A DNA stretch of 64,000 nucleotides. It comes from Hellea sp. (GTDB taxonomy: Bacteria > Pseudomonadota > Alphaproteobacteria > Caulobacterales > Maricaulaceae). Each line of letters opens with the position of its first letter. Within the stretch, counting starts at the first letter, position 1. The DNA is taken from assembly GCA_013002305.1 (NCBI GenBank), contig JABDKG010000096.1:1-64000 (forward strand). The letters are read 5' to 3'. The translations under genes were made by a program, and so were the position numbers. The notes beneath the pieces are model-generated. The model made no database searches. It was not told the DNA's origin and saw only the letters and a list, made by a program, of their open reading frames with translations. Shown here one piece after another: positions 45,740-55,029 of this stretch.

Positions 45740-45899
45740 TTTGCTGGACCCTTCTGGTGATTTATCAGACCTGCTTACATTATTTGTTAAAATATGAACA
45801 CTGGCTGAGTTTTCCTGTCCAAAATATTACAATAATTTCATGTTGACTCAGATTTAATTTCGGTTCATATGACGCGCTGTATTAACACGCTAACACATT

Positions 45900-46190
45900 A
45901 TGACACACATAAATATAAATATTATAGGTCTCAATAACGCACTGACCGAGCTGAAAACACCCGAAGAGATGCGGCGGTTTCTGGTTGATTTGTGTACGCC
46001 GGCGGAGCTACGCGCTTTGTCCGAGCGCTGGCAAGTTGCCCAGCTTCTGAATCAGACTGATATGTCATACCGGGATATTTCTGCTCAAACCGGCGTCTCG
46101 ACGACCACAATTGGCCGCGTTGCCCGCTTTTTAAAGGACGAGCCCCATCAGGGTTACCGTATCGTCCTTGACCGCCTTAAGGATCATTAA
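45900..46190 (+). CDS. YerC/YecD family TrpR-related transcription factor
   Basis: A 96-residue DNA-binding protein. The helix-turn-helix TDMSYRDISAQTGVSTTTIGRVARFL is the TrpR-superfamily motif. LCTPAELRALSERWQVAQLL and the C-terminal HQGYRIVLDRL are typical of YerC/YecD proteins. It begins the his operon and stops 1 base before hisG, so it may repress the operon in response to an amino acid or other effector; the ligand is not known. It is divergent from the MotA/VWA locus across a 160-base gap that holds a TTGACT hexamer and a GANTC site at 45843-45849. Confidence 0.85.
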   Translation: MTHININIIGLNNALTELKTPEEMRRFLVDLCTPAELRALSERWQVAQLLNQTDMSYRDISAQTGVSTTTIGRVARFLKDEPHQGYRIVLDRLKDH

Positions 46191-46191
46191 A

Positions 46192-47079
46192 ATGGATAAT
46201 ACACGCCTAAGAATCGCCCTTCAGAAAAAAGGGCGGCTCGCCGACGACAGTTACGCGCTCCTCAAAAAATGCGGCCTTCGTTTCGCTATTCGCGGCGGAG
46301 GGCTGCTGGCGCGCGTTAAAAATATGCCGGTCGATCTTTTACTGGTGCGCGATGACGACATTCCATCTTTCGTGGCCAATGATGCGGCTGATATCGGGAT
46401 TGTCGGTGAAAATGTACTGGTTGAGGAGCAGCTGACAACACTCTCTGGTCTTGACGCGGAAATTCAAATGCGGCTCGGATTTTCGCGCTGTAAGCTGTGT
46501 CTTGCGGCCTCAGAGACCGGGCCAATACAAAGATCAGCTGATCTTGAAGGGACACGGATCGCGACCACCTACCCCGGTGTATTAGGGCAATTTTTGAAAG
46601 ACCAGGGTATCTCCGCTAATTCCGTCGAGATGAAAGGTGCGGTCGAACTGGCGCCGTCGATCGGTATTGCTGAAAGCATTTGTGACTTGGTGTCATCCGG
46701 CGCAACGCTCGAAGCCAATGGGCTCGCGGCCTTTGAAACTATTTTGGAAAGCGAAGCGGTCCTGATCAAATCGGGCCGAAAATTGTCACCTCAGAAGCAG
46801 GAAATTTACGACAAACTGACCAACCGGATCGACGGGGTCATTAAATCGTCTGAAACCAAATATATCATGATGAACGCACCGAAAGACCAAGTCGCGGCAA
46901 TTACGGCATTGCTGCCGGGCGCCGATGCGCCGACTATTATGCCGCTGGCTGGCAATGATAAGCTTGTTGCGCTGCAAGCCGTGTGTACGGAGAACATTTT
47001 CTGGGAAACGCTGGAGGAGCTAAAGGGACTTGGTGCCCGTGCTGTCCTGGTTCTCCCGATTGAAAAAATGATGGCCTGA
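46192..47079 (+). CDS. hisG: ATP phosphoribosyltransferase (long form)
   Basis: Catalyses the first step of histidine synthesis, joining ATP and PRPP. At 295 residues it is the long form with the C-terminal regulatory HisG_C domain that binds histidine for feedback inhibition, so no hisZ partner is needed. LQKKGRLADDSY starts the catalytic domain, and DIGIVGENVLVE and DLVSSGATLEANGL give the PRPP-binding part. The C-terminal DKLVALQAVCTENIFWETLEELK belongs to the regulatory domain. The long form is rare in Alphaproteobacteria, where the short HisG plus HisZ is more usual. Confidence 0.93.
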   Translation: MDNTRLRIALQKKGRLADDSYALLKKCGLRFAIRGGGLLARVKNMPVDLLLVRDDDIPSFVANDAADIGIVGENVLVEEQLTTLSGLDAEIQMRLGFSRCKLCLAASETGPIQRSADLEGTRIATTYPGVLGQFLKDQGISANSVEMKGAVELAPSIGIAESICDLVSSGATLEANGLAAFETILESEAVLIKSGRKLSPQKQEIYDKLTNRIDGVIKSSETKYIMMNAPKDQVAAITALLPGADAPTIMPLAGNDKLVALQAVCTENIFWETLEELKGLGARAVLVLPIEKMMA

Positions 47080-48377
47080 TGGAACCCTTGTTTTGGGATA
47101 GATTGTCTAAAGACGAACAGCGCGGCGCTCTATCGCGGCCGGCCGGTCTTACCGATAATGCTGTTCAGGCGGCTGTTGACGCGATCATGGATGCGGTTCA
47201 GGCGAGGGGCGACGCAGCTGTCCTGGAATATACGCGCAAGTTTGATGCGCCAGATTTGACGGTCTTGAACGTCTCATTGGACGACTGCGAAGCGGCCTGG
47301 AATGGCTTGCCGATAGAGCAACAAGAGGCGCTCAAAGTCGCCAAGGCCAATGTCGAGACATTTCATTTTGCACAAATGCCAGAGTCAATAACGACGGAGA
47401 CAATGCCCGGCGTTGAATGCCGCCGCGAACCCCGGGCGTTGAAAACAGTCGGGCTTTACGTGCCGGGCGGGACTGCGCCGCTTGTGTCTACGACCATTAT
47501 GTTAGCAGTTCCAGCGAAAGTCGCAGGCTGCAAGCAGCGCATCATGGTTTCGCCGCCCGGTAAGGACGGCAACATCAATGCGGCTGTCCTCGCGGCAGCT
47601 TACCTTTGTGATGTGACCGCAGTCTTTGCTTGCGGCGGCGCCCAAGCAATTGCGGCGTTGACCTACGGCACAGGGAACATACCGCGCTGTGATAAAATTT
47701 TCGGACCCGGAAATGCATATGTTGCGGCCGCGAAATCTAAAGCCGCACAAATTTCTGGCGGCCCGGCAATAGATCTTCCTGCAGGTCCAAGCGAAGCGAT
47801 GGTGATAGCCGACGCGACATCGAATCCAACCTTTGTAGCGTCCGACCTTTTATCGCAAGCCGAGCACGACAGGCTAGCACAAGTTATCTGTGTAGCTGCA
47901 GACGAATCCTCAGCCGAGGCGATTTCCAACGAAGTCGAGAGGCAACTGAAAACCCTTCCCCGGGCAGACATAGCGCGCGAGGCGATAAATAATTCCCGCA
48001 TGATCATCACTGATGATTTGAAAAGCATCCATTATATTATCGAATCCTACGCACCTGAACATGTCATATTGCAAAACCAAGATGCAGATAAATTAGCCGA
48101 AACAATCACCAATGCCGGATCTGTTTTTATTGGGCCTTGGACGCCGGAAAGCGTCGGCGATTATGCCAGCGGAACGAACCATACGCTGCCGACTTACGGC
48201 GCGGCGCGCAATTATAGCGGCGTCACGCTCGAGAGTTATTTTAAATATGTGTCCTTCCAAAAACTGACCAAAGACGGTATGCGCCGCCTCGGCCCGATCG
48301 TTGAACTTCTGGCAGACATGGAAGGCCTCGACGCCCACAAACGGGCTGTGAGTTTTAGATTGGAGGCTCTCAAATGA
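47079..48377 (+). CDS. hisD: Histidinol dehydrogenase
   Basis: A 432-residue zinc enzyme that oxidises histidinol to histidine in two NAD-dependent steps. GLYVPGGTAPL begins the NAD-binding region, FGPGNAYVAAAK and IDLPAGPSEAMVIAD are the family signatures, and the C-terminal half has the zinc-site residues, including the QAEHD and GSVFIGPWTPES motifs. The ATG shares a base with the hisG stop (TGATG), so the two are coupled. Confidence 0.96.
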   Translation: MEPLFWDRLSKDEQRGALSRPAGLTDNAVQAAVDAIMDAVQARGDAAVLEYTRKFDAPDLTVLNVSLDDCEAAWNGLPIEQQEALKVAKANVETFHFAQMPESITTETMPGVECRREPRALKTVGLYVPGGTAPLVSTTIMLAVPAKVAGCKQRIMVSPPGKDGNINAAVLAAAYLCDVTAVFACGGAQAIAALTYGTGNIPRCDKIFGPGNAYVAAAKSKAAQISGGPAIDLPAGPSEAMVIADATSNPTFVASDLLSQAEHDRLAQVICVAADESSAEAISNEVERQLKTLPRADIAREAINNSRMIITDDLKSIHYIIESYAPEHVILQNQDADKLAETITNAGSVFIGPWTPESVGDYASGTNHTLPTYGAARNYSGVTLESYFKYVSFQKLTKDGMRRLGPIVELLADMEGLDAHKRAVSFRLEALK

Positions 48378-50029
48378 GTTCTGATTTTGAATGGGCAAAC
48401 AGGATCGCGCGTCCGGTCATTGCCGAATTTAAGGCCTATAGCGCGCGCGGCGCGTCGACCGGGGCATTGCATCTTGACGCCAATGAAAGTCCTTGGTCTC
48501 CGCCGCCAGCGGGTCCACGCGAGAGCGGGTATAATCGTTATCCGGCGCAGCAACCGTCTGCGCTGATGGCGCGGCTCTCGGGACTTTACGGTGTACCAAG
48601 TCAGAACATCTTGCTCGGACGCGGCGCGGATGAGGCCCTTGATGTGCTTTTGAGAACTTTCTGCGAAGCACGGCAAGATAAGGTTTTGATTTGCCCGCCC
48701 AGCTTTGGTTATTTTAATGTTGCCGCCCAAGTTCAAGGCGCCGGAATTGTTACCGTTCCGCTCGATGACAATTTCGACATTGATCAAGCCGGTGTAAAAC
48801 AGGCGCTGAAAGACAATGCTGTCAAAGTGGTGATGTTGTGTTCGCCCAATAATCCGACGGGCAACTCGATCAGCCGAAAATTCGTCGCTGAGCTTTGCTC
48901 GATGAATCCGAACACGCTAATTCTGGTTGATGAAGCCTATGTCGAATTTTCGCCTATGGGCAGCCTGTCTGATCTAATGCCGGCCAATCGCAATCTGGTT
49001 CTGACCCGAACCCTGTCCAAAGCTTATGGTCTCGCCGGTGTTCGCGCAGGCGCGGCGTTGGCCAATCCAGAAATTATCAATCTGATGCTCAAAGTTCTGC
49101 CGCCCTATCCCGTGCCGCGCCCGGTAGAGCAAGCGGTAATAACGGCGCTCGCGGCGTCGGCGATGGCCGTGCATGATGCCCGGATGGAGATCTGGAAAGT
49201 AGAGCGGACGCGCCTGCTCGGCGCTTTACCGGCCTGCGATCTGATCGAAACCATCTATCCGTCTAATGCCAATTTCATTTTACTCAAAGCCGCCGATGAA
49301 GATGCGCTGCTGAAAAAGCTTGCGCGGTTCAATATCAAAATCAGGGATTTCCGTAACAAAATCGCGGGTCACTTTCGGATTTCAGTGGGCATGCCGGAAG
49401 AAAATGACCTCCTGCTCGCTGCCCTTGGCCTGATTGATCAGGAATCCAAAAAAGACCGTACAGCTGAAGAATTTCGCACGACAAAAGAAACTGATATTTC
49501 GGTGCGTGTAAATCTCGATGATCCGTCCGGTGTCAATATTGAAACCGGCCTCGGGTTTTTTGATCACATGCTTGAACAGATTGCCAAACATAGCGGAATG
49601 GGGCTCACGCTCAAATGCGCCGGCGACCTTCATATAGACAGTCACCACAGCGTTGAAGACACAGCGCTGGCGCTTGGCGCCGCCCTCAAAACAGCGCTCG
49701 GAAATAAAGCAGGCATTGGACGTTATGGATTTGTCATGCCGATGGACGAGACCCAAGCCAAAGTCGCGATAGATCTTTCGGGGCGTCCATCCTTCACGTT
49801 TAAAGGCGATTTCCCGTCTCAAGCGGTCGGCGAATTTGCCGCCGAAATGTGCCCGCACTTTTTTCAAAGCCTATCGCAAAGCCTTGGCGCATCAATCCAG
49901 ATTGATGTCGCAGGAGACAATACGCACCATATGATTGAGGCGTGTTTCAAAGGCGTTGGGCGCGCTTTGCGCCCGGCGATTTCGCGCGGACCTACGACCG
50001 ATATTCCATCGACCAAAGGTGTGATTTAG
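48374..50029 (+). CDS. hisCB: Fused histidinol-phosphate aminotransferase / imidazoleglycerol-phosphate dehydratase
   Basis: One 551-residue frame joins two enzymes. Residues 1 to about 354 are HisC (PLP-dependent), with LDANESPW, CSPNNPTG, VDEAYVEF and the PLP lysine K216 in TLSKAYGLAG. Residues about 366-551 are the HisB dehydratase, with GFFDHMLEQIAKH, DSHHSVEDTALALG, FPSQAVGEFAAEM and the C-terminal IPSTKGVI. The linker KKDRTAEEFRTTKETDI resembles the linker between phosphatase and dehydratase in E. coli HisB, but the phosphatase itself is missing. There is no internal stop or frameshift. It overlaps hisD by 4 bases. Confidence 0.94.
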   Translation: MSSDFEWANRIARPVIAEFKAYSARGASTGALHLDANESPWSPPPAGPRESGYNRYPAQQPSALMARLSGLYGVPSQNILLGRGADEALDVLLRTFCEARQDKVLICPPSFGYFNVAAQVQGAGIVTVPLDDNFDIDQAGVKQALKDNAVKVVMLCSPNNPTGNSISRKFVAELCSMNPNTLILVDEAYVEFSPMGSLSDLMPANRNLVLTRTLSKAYGLAGVRAGAALANPEIINLMLKVLPPYPVPRPVEQAVITALAASAMAVHDARMEIWKVERTRLLGALPACDLIETIYPSNANFILLKAADEDALLKKLARFNIKIRDFRNKIAGHFRISVGMPEENDLLLAALGLIDQESKKDRTAEEFRTTKETDISVRVNLDDPSGVNIETGLGFFDHMLEQIAKHSGMGLTLKCAGDLHIDSHHSVEDTALALGAALKTALGNKAGIGRYGFVMPMDETQAKVAIDLSGRPSFTFKGDFPSQAVGEFAAEMCPHFFQSLSQSLGASIQIDVAGDNTHHMIEACFKGVGRALRPAISRGPTTDIPSTKGVI

Positions 50030-50628
50030 TGGATTTGGTCATTATTGATACGGGCTGCGCTAATCTCTCCAGCGTTAAATTTGCGTTTGAACGCCTTGGC
50101 GTGGTGCCTGTTATTTCAGATGACTTTGGCGTTATCCGTCGGGCTGGCAGCCTAGTATTGCCCGGTGTCGGCGCGGCGCCATACGCTATGGACAATATCA
50201 AGGCCAAAAATCTTGGCAGCATCATAAAGACCGCAAAGCAACCGCTTTTGGGAATTTGTCTCGGCATGCAGCTTTTATTTGAGACGCTCGAAGAGGGGGG
50301 CAAAATCATCAAAGGACTCGGACTTATTCCAGGCCATGTCGGTCCACTTGACACACGTGATCTGCCCTCTCCGCATATGGGCTGGAATCAGCTTCACCCG
50401 TTGTCAGACTTTGCTCTGATGAACGGAGTTGATAGTGGGGATTATGCCTATTTCGTTCACTCTTACGGCGCGCCGCTCTCCGAATTTACAGTTGCGGCCT
50501 GCCATTACGGCAATCCGTTCACGGCAGTTGTGCGTAAAGACAATGTTATGGGATGTCAGTTCCATCCCGAACGCAGCAGTAAGGTCGGGGCGCAGATATT
50601 GAAAAACTTTTTGGACCTTTCAGCATGA
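50029..50628 (+). CDS. hisH: Imidazole glycerol phosphate synthase, glutamine amidotransferase subunit
   Basis: A 199-residue class I amidotransferase that supplies ammonia to HisF. The nucleophile is C77 in LLGICLGMQL, and the His-Glu of the triad is in the C-terminal CQFHPERSS. VIIDTGCANLSSV is the standard opening. The start is the GTG at 50029, which shares a base with the hisCB stop codon; a longer in-frame opening upstream runs through hisCB and is not used. Confidence 0.95.
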   Translation: MDLVIIDTGCANLSSVKFAFERLGVVPVISDDFGVIRRAGSLVLPGVGAAPYAMDNIKAKNLGSIIKTAKQPLLGICLGMQLLFETLEEGGKIIKGLGLIPGHVGPLDTRDLPSPHMGWNQLHPLSDFALMNGVDSGDYAYFVHSYGAPLSEFTVAACHYGNPFTAVVRKDNVMGCQFHPERSSKVGAQILKNFLDLSA

Positions 50629-51356
50629 CCCAGATTTTTCCAGCGATAGACCTGATGGATGGCGGATGCGTGCGCTTGTTTAAAGGCGATTTCAAACAGC
50701 GCACCAATTATGATGCGGACCCGATCGAAGTTGCCAAAGGCTTCAAGGCTGCCGGCGCGGAATGGCTGCATGTCGTTGATCTTGACGGAGCGAAAAACGC
50801 CAATGCCGAACAATCTGAGTTGATTATGGAAATTGCCCGCGAAAGCGGTCTAAAGGTGCAAACCGGCGGTGGTATTCGAGAACTATATCATGTTCAGCGC
50901 CTGTTGCAGGGCGGAATTGAAAGGGTGGTCATCGGTTCGCTGGCCTTAAAAAACCCGATTATGGTGCGGCGCTGGATCGAAGATCTAGGATCGGATAAAA
51001 TTATTCTCGCCCTTGATGTAAAAATGGACGAAGAAGGCGTGCCGTACCCGACGTCGCACGGCTGGAAACAGACGGGCGATAAATCGCTCTGGCAGCTCCT
51101 CAATGAATATGGCCCGTCAGGCCTTGAGACGGTCCTGGTCACAGATATTGACAAGGACGGTGTTCAAAAAGGATCAAATGCCCAGCTTTATAAAGCTATT
51201 CGCAAACACTATCCGGATTTACAGCTGATTACCTCAGGCGGTGTCGGCAAGCTCAGTCATGTCAGAACTTTAAAAAGACTAAGACCGCACGGGATCATTA
51301 TCGGCAAGGCACTATACGAAAATAATTTCACCGTCGAAGAAGCTATCGCGTGTTAG
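50625..51356 (+). CDS. hisA: ProFAR isomerase
   Basis: A 243-residue TIM-barrel isomerase that converts ProFAR to PRFAR. The catalytic Asp is in FPAIDLMDG and the second is in [17 protein letters not shown] is the normal phosphate-binding entry, and HVVDLDGAK and [10 protein letters not shown] follow. The ATG overlaps the hisH stop (ATGA). It is specific to histidine, not the dual PriA form, which fits the separate trpF elsewhere in the window. Confidence 0.95.
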   Translation: MTQIFPAIDLMDGGCVRLFKGDFKQRTNYDADPIEVAKGFKAAGAEWLHVVDLDGAKNANAEQSELIMEIARESGLKVQTGGGIRELYHVQRLLQGGIERVVIGSLALKNPIMVRRWIEDLGSDKIILALDVKMDEEGVPYPTSHGWKQTGDKSLWQLLNEYGPSGLETVLVTDIDKDGVQKGSNAQLYKAIRKHYPDLQLITSGGVGKLSHVRTLKRLRPHGIIIGKALYENNFTVEEAIAC

Positions 51357-52117
51357 CCAAGCGTATCATACCCTGCCTTGACGTCCGGGACGGCCGTGTC
51401 GTCAAAGGCGTACAGTTTCGCAATCATGAGGATGTCGGTGATATTCTCGAGCTTGCTATGCGTTATCGCGATGAAGGCGCGGATGAACTGGTATTTTATG
51501 ACATTACCGCCAGCGTGGATGACCGGACGGTTAGCCCTGAATGGATCAGTCTGATCAGCAGCGAAATCGATATTCCCTTTTGTGTGGCGGGCGGGATAAA
51601 TAGTGTCGCCGCTGCCGGCGCGCGGCTCTCGGCCGGCGCGGACAAAATTTCCGTCAATTCTCCGGCGCTGGCGAGACCTGAACTGATAGACGATCTGGTC
51701 GGTGCTTTTGGCACGCAATGTATTGTGATCGGGATTGACAGTTTTCAAGATGACGATGTTTACCGTGTCAAATCCCATACCGGCGACCCGGATAAAATGC
51801 GCGAGACCGGGCGCGAAATGCTCGACTGGGCGCGCGAAGTGATAGAGCGCGGCGCGGGCGAAATTGTGCTTAACTGTATGAACCAGGACGGCGTGCGAAA
51901 AGGGTATGATATCCCTCAGTTAAAAGCCTTAAGAACCCAATGCACTGTACCGTTGATCGCGTCTGGCGGAGCGGGTGAAGTTTCCCACTTCAAAGATGTG
52001 TTTGAGCAAGCAGGAGTTGACGGCGCGCTCGCAGCCAGCGTTTTTCACAAATCCATCATTGCTATTCCAGACCTCAAACAATCGCTCAAAAATAGCGGCA
52101 TCGAGATAAAATTATGA
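51350..52117 (+). CDS. hisF: Imidazole glycerol phosphate synthase cyclase subunit
   Basis: A 255-residue TIM-barrel cyclase that uses ammonia from HisH to make imidazole glycerol phosphate and AICAR. The catalytic Asp11 is in [15 protein letters not shown] and the second in the [14 protein letters not shown] segment. VAGGINS and KISVNSPAL complete the phosphate sites. The start is a GTG at 51350 that overlaps hisA by 7 bases. Confidence 0.96.
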   Translation: MLAKRIIPCLDVRDGRVVKGVQFRNHEDVGDILELAMRYRDEGADELVFYDITASVDDRTVSPEWISLISSEIDIPFCVAGGINSVAAAGARLSAGADKISVNSPALARPELIDDLVGAFGTQCIVIGIDSFQDDDVYRVKSHTGDPDKMRETGREMLDWAREVIERGAGEIVLNCMNQDGVRKGYDIPQLKALRTQCTVPLIASGGAGEVSHFKDVFEQAGVDGALAASVFHKSIIAIPDLKQSLKNSGIEIKL

Positions 52118-52722
52118 CCTTTAACCTAAACCAGATCGATTTTGACAAGGGCGCCGGGCTGGTCCCTGCTATTGTGCAGGACGTAGATACAGCGCGCGTG
52201 CTGATGCTCGGTTATATGAATAGAGATGCTGTCGCAAAAACCCAAACACTGGGACAAGTAACTTTTTTCTCGCGCTCGAAAAACCGCCTCTGGACGAAGG
52301 GCGAAACCAGCGGAAATACGCTTGAGCTCATCGATATTAAACTGGATTGCGACCGGGATACATTGCTGGTCAGCGCGCGACCAAATGGCCCGACCTGTCA
52401 CCTGGGCACTCAATCCTGTTTTGGTGATGGCGCGCCTGAAGGTCTTGGGTTTCTTTCCTATCTGGAAGAGCTGATCGAAGGGCGTAAATCTGCCGATCCA
52501 TCCTCATCCTACACCGCTAAACTCCTAAGTGGGCCCCTCCGCAAAGCGGCGCAAAAGGTCGGCGAGGAAGGTGTTGAAACCGCGCTCGCCGCCGTCGATG
52601 AGGACGATACCGCGCTGAAAGGCGAAGCCGCTGATTTGATCTATCACTTAATGGTTGTGCTCGCCGCGCGGGACGTGACACTGACCGATGTGATTGGTGT
52701 CCTCAAAGAACGGCATAAATAG
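52114..52722 (+). CDS. hisIE: Bifunctional PRA-CH/PRA-PH enzyme
   Basis: A 202-residue fusion of the two enzymes for steps 2 and 3 of the pathway. The N-terminal cyclohydrolase has [28 protein letters not shown] and the zinc-site [18 protein letters not shown]. The C-terminal pyrophosphohydrolase has [11 protein letters not shown] and [13 protein letters not shown] plus [13 protein letters not shown]. In most Alphaproteobacteria hisI and hisE are separate; the fused form is typical of E. coli. It closes the operon. Confidence 0.95.
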   Translation: MTFNLNQIDFDKGAGLVPAIVQDVDTARVLMLGYMNRDAVAKTQTLGQVTFFSRSKNRLWTKGETSGNTLELIDIKLDCDRDTLLVSARPNGPTCHLGTQSCFGDGAPEGLGFLSYLEELIEGRKSADPSSSYTAKLLSGPLRKAAQKVGEEGVETALAAVDEDDTALKGEAADLIYHLMVVLAARDVTLTDVIGVLKERHK

Positions 52723-52905
52723 AGACGGAATTATTTCCCTTAAACGATTATAGTTGTGGAAAGACTGCCATACACGGACGCGGTTAAAAAATACGGCATT
52801 TGTCGTTTTTGAGGGCTTGTTTGTCCTGACTTAGCTCATCGCCTAGCGCTTGCCCCTTTACCCATTTTGGTGTTTGATGTTGAAAACCAATTCCGGGAAC
52901 CGCTT

Positions 52906-53520
52906 ATGTCCGACGTAAAAGAAAAAGAGAGCCGCGCTAAATTTGCGGCGATGACTGAGGGCACGAAGGAGGATTGGGGCATAATTGTTGAGCATGCCAT
53001 GGAGTTTAATTCTGGTCTTGCCGATCGGGTGCTCAAGCACTTGCGAATTTTGGATGGAGATTTTGGCGGCTTCCCAATCGATCGTTTGCAGCATTCATTA
53101 CAGACCGCGACCCGCGCTCACCGCGATGGACGTGATGAAGAATATGTCGTTTGCGCACTGTTGCACGATATAGGGGATACACTTGGCAGTTATAATCACC
53201 CGGATATTGCGGCCGCGATTTTAAAGCCTTTTGTGTCCGAGAAAAATCATTGGATGGTCCAGAACCATGGAACTTTTCAGGGCTATTATTTCTTTGATTA
53301 TATAGGGCTTGATAAAAATTTGCGGGAAAACTTCCGCGATCACTCACATTTCGAATATACGGCGCAGTTCTGTCATCTTTATGACCAGTTAGCGTTTGAC
53401 CCGGATTATGAAAGCGAGCCGCTTGAATTTTTTGAGCCCATGGTGCGGCGCCTGTTCGCTGTCCCGAAAAACTCGGTCTACAAGGCGGCACTCGACCAGA
53501 AACAGGCGGAAAACACTTAG
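52906..53520 (+). CDS. HD-domain protein, possibly a PhnZ-like diiron oxygenase
   Basis: A 204-residue soluble protein. Candidate metal ligands are H63, H87-D88 (in LLHDIGD), H98, H121 and D160 or D165. A His/Asp set of this kind is seen in HD-domain phosphohydrolases and in the mixed-valent diiron oxygenases such as PhnZ and MIOX. The HSLQTATRA and NHG.FQGYYFFDY stretches are reminiscent of the oxygenase branch, although the spacing from HD to H98 is shorter than I recall for PhnZ. The ATG at 52906 gives the best start. It lies 183 bases after hisIE and is probably separate. Confidence 0.7.
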   Translation: MSDVKEKESRAKFAAMTEGTKEDWGIIVEHAMEFNSGLADRVLKHLRILDGDFGGFPIDRLQHSLQTATRAHRDGRDEEYVVCALLHDIGDTLGSYNHPDIAAAILKPFVSEKNHWMVQNHGTFQGYYFFDYIGLDKNLRENFRDHSHFEYTAQFCHLYDQLAFDPDYESEPLEFFEPMVRRLFAVPKNSVYKAALDQKQAENT

Positions 53521-53521
53521 T

Positions 53522-54328
53522 TTAACTTTCCCATTTCGGGTCGCGTTTTTCCAAAAATGCACTAATACCTTCTTTAGCATCCGCGGCGAGCAAGTTTTCG
53601 ACCATGACTTTCGAAGTATGCGTGTAGGCTTGGGCTAATCCCATTTCGGCCTGTTCGTAAAAAGCGCGCTTTCCAATTTTGAGCGTCTGGCCGGGTTTGG
53701 ACGCAATGGTTTCGGCCATCTGATTAACTACGGCGGACAAGCTGTGTTCTGGGACCGCGCGGTTGATCAGGCCGATCTCGGCGGCTCGGCTGGCCGGGAT
53801 CATTTCACCGGAGAGTACCATTTCCATCGCGTGTTTGCGCGCGGTGTTACGCGAGAGCGCAACCATCGGAGTTGAGCAAAACAGACCAATGTTAACGCCG
53901 GGCGTGGCGAAGCGCGATGTCTCAGACGCATAGGCCAAATCACAACTGGCAACGAGTTGACAGCCGGCGGCGGTGGCGACGCCGTTGACCTCCGCGATTA
54001 CGGGTTTGGGATGGGTTACAATTAATTGCATCAGCGTACTGCAACTCTTCATCAGCCCTTGGAAAAAGGCCTGCCCTTTATCCGCGGTTGCCCGCGCAGC
54101 TGTAATTTCCTTGAGATCATGGCCAGCCGAGAAAGCCGGGCCTGTGGCCGCGAGAATGATCACGCGAATATCAGGATTATCAGCGGCGTCTTTTAGCTCC
54201 GTAGAAAGCGAATCCAGCATCAGAAGAGACAGCGCATTGCGCCGCAATATGTCTCCCATGGTCAGGCGCATCACGCCAGAGTCTGTAAGATCCATGGTCA
54301 TTATCAGGCTACCTGAGACAGCTTCCAT
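53522..54328 (-). CDS. Enoyl-CoA hydratase/isomerase family protein
   Basis: A 268-residue crotonase-fold enzyme. The oxyanion hole residues are in FSAGHDLKEI and the GVATAAGCQLVASCDLAYAS segment. The glutamate usually used for hydration is replaced in that loop, so the reaction may not be simple hydration. The pattern ARKHAMEMVLSGEMIPASRAAEIGLINRAVP is close to mitochondrial ECHDC3. It lies 3 bases downstream of the YceI-like gene. Confidence 0.86.
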   Translation of the reverse strand: MEAVSGSLIMTMDLTDSGVMRLTMGDILRRNALSLLMLDSLSTELKDAADNPDIRVIILAATGPAFSAGHDLKEITAARATADKGQAFFQGLMKSCSTLMQLIVTHPKPVIAEVNGVATAAGCQLVASCDLAYASETSRFATPGVNIGLFCSTPMVALSRNTARKHAMEMVLSGEMIPASRAAEIGLINRAVPEHSLSAVVNQMAETIASKPGQTLKIGKRAFYEQAEMGLAQAYTHTSKVMVENLLAADAKEGISAFLEKRDPKWES

Positions 54329-54331
54329 GAT

Positions 54332-54952
54332 CTATTTGCCCAGGCGTTCAAAGACCAATGAAACCGTGATCGGCACAACCGGAGTTATGCTGTCGAGTCC
54401 CGCCAGTTCCTGAAGTTTTGCGAGGCCGGCGTCCATCCCAAAATCGCGCGCATCGAGAATGAGCGGCGCTTTGTTCTCAACGAGGACTTTGTTGGGCCCG
54501 AGACGGGTCACGGATACATAATAGTCCATTTGGGCTTTGACGCCGTGGAGATCGAGCTGCAAGTTCAGTAGCTCGGTATGCCTGTCGCCTGTCTTCAAAC
54601 TTTCAAAGGCTGACATGTCTAGCGTGGCATCGGCTTTGGCGACAGGATATTTCTCGGTTTCGAATAAATATTGTTTCATGCGTGGGTCGCGAATTTCATT
54701 CGCCGTGTCGACGCTGTTTAAATTAATAATGATGCTGGCATTGCCCTCGGATGTAACGGTTCCTGAAATGTCGCGAAACGTATTGATCTCTGCAATATCA
54801 TCCAGTTTTATCGTGATATAGGTCAGGCCGGACTCATCGGTATTTAAAGTCCAATCACCGGCCAGTTCGGCTGGCCCGGAATCGCCGCCGCTGCAAGCGG
54901 ACATGGTTACACCTGCGGCCAGGACAGCGGTTAAAATCATCGTTCGAAACAT
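54332..54952 (-). CDS. YceI-like lipoprotein
   Basis: A 206-residue secreted protein. The signal peptide ends MSAC with SGGDSG following, a good lipobox. The mature part has the YceI beta-barrel pattern: W-LN..ES.LTYITIK, EINTF..ISG, IIINLNSVDTANEIRD.RM and LFETEKYPVA. YceI proteins bind isoprenoid-like lipids in the periplasm; here it would be anchored. It is followed at once by the enoyl-CoA hydratase gene. Confidence 0.86.
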   Translation of the reverse strand: MFRTMILTAVLAAGVTMSACSGGDSGPAELAGDWTLNTDESGLTYITIKLDDIAEINTFRDISGTVTSEGNASIIINLNSVDTANEIRDPRMKQYLFETEKYPVAKADATLDMSAFESLKTGDRHTELLNLQLDLHGVKAQMDYYVSVTRLGPNKVLVENKAPLILDARDFGMDAGLAKLQELAGLDSITPVVPITVSLVFERLGK

Positions 54953-55029
54953 GGCAGGCTCCTTCTGATTAACCGTAGCCTAGCGTAACAAAACTATTCC
55001 TTCAAATTAAACCCGATAATAGGGTAGGA

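Noticed and set aside
45740-45899. His-rich leader peptide attenuator before the his operon
   Set aside because: No short frame rich in His codons or terminator/antiterminator pair is visible.
49430-49500. HisC-HisB join as a sequencing frameshift
   Set aside because: There is a continuous frame with an aligned linker and no stop or start codon pattern of two genes.
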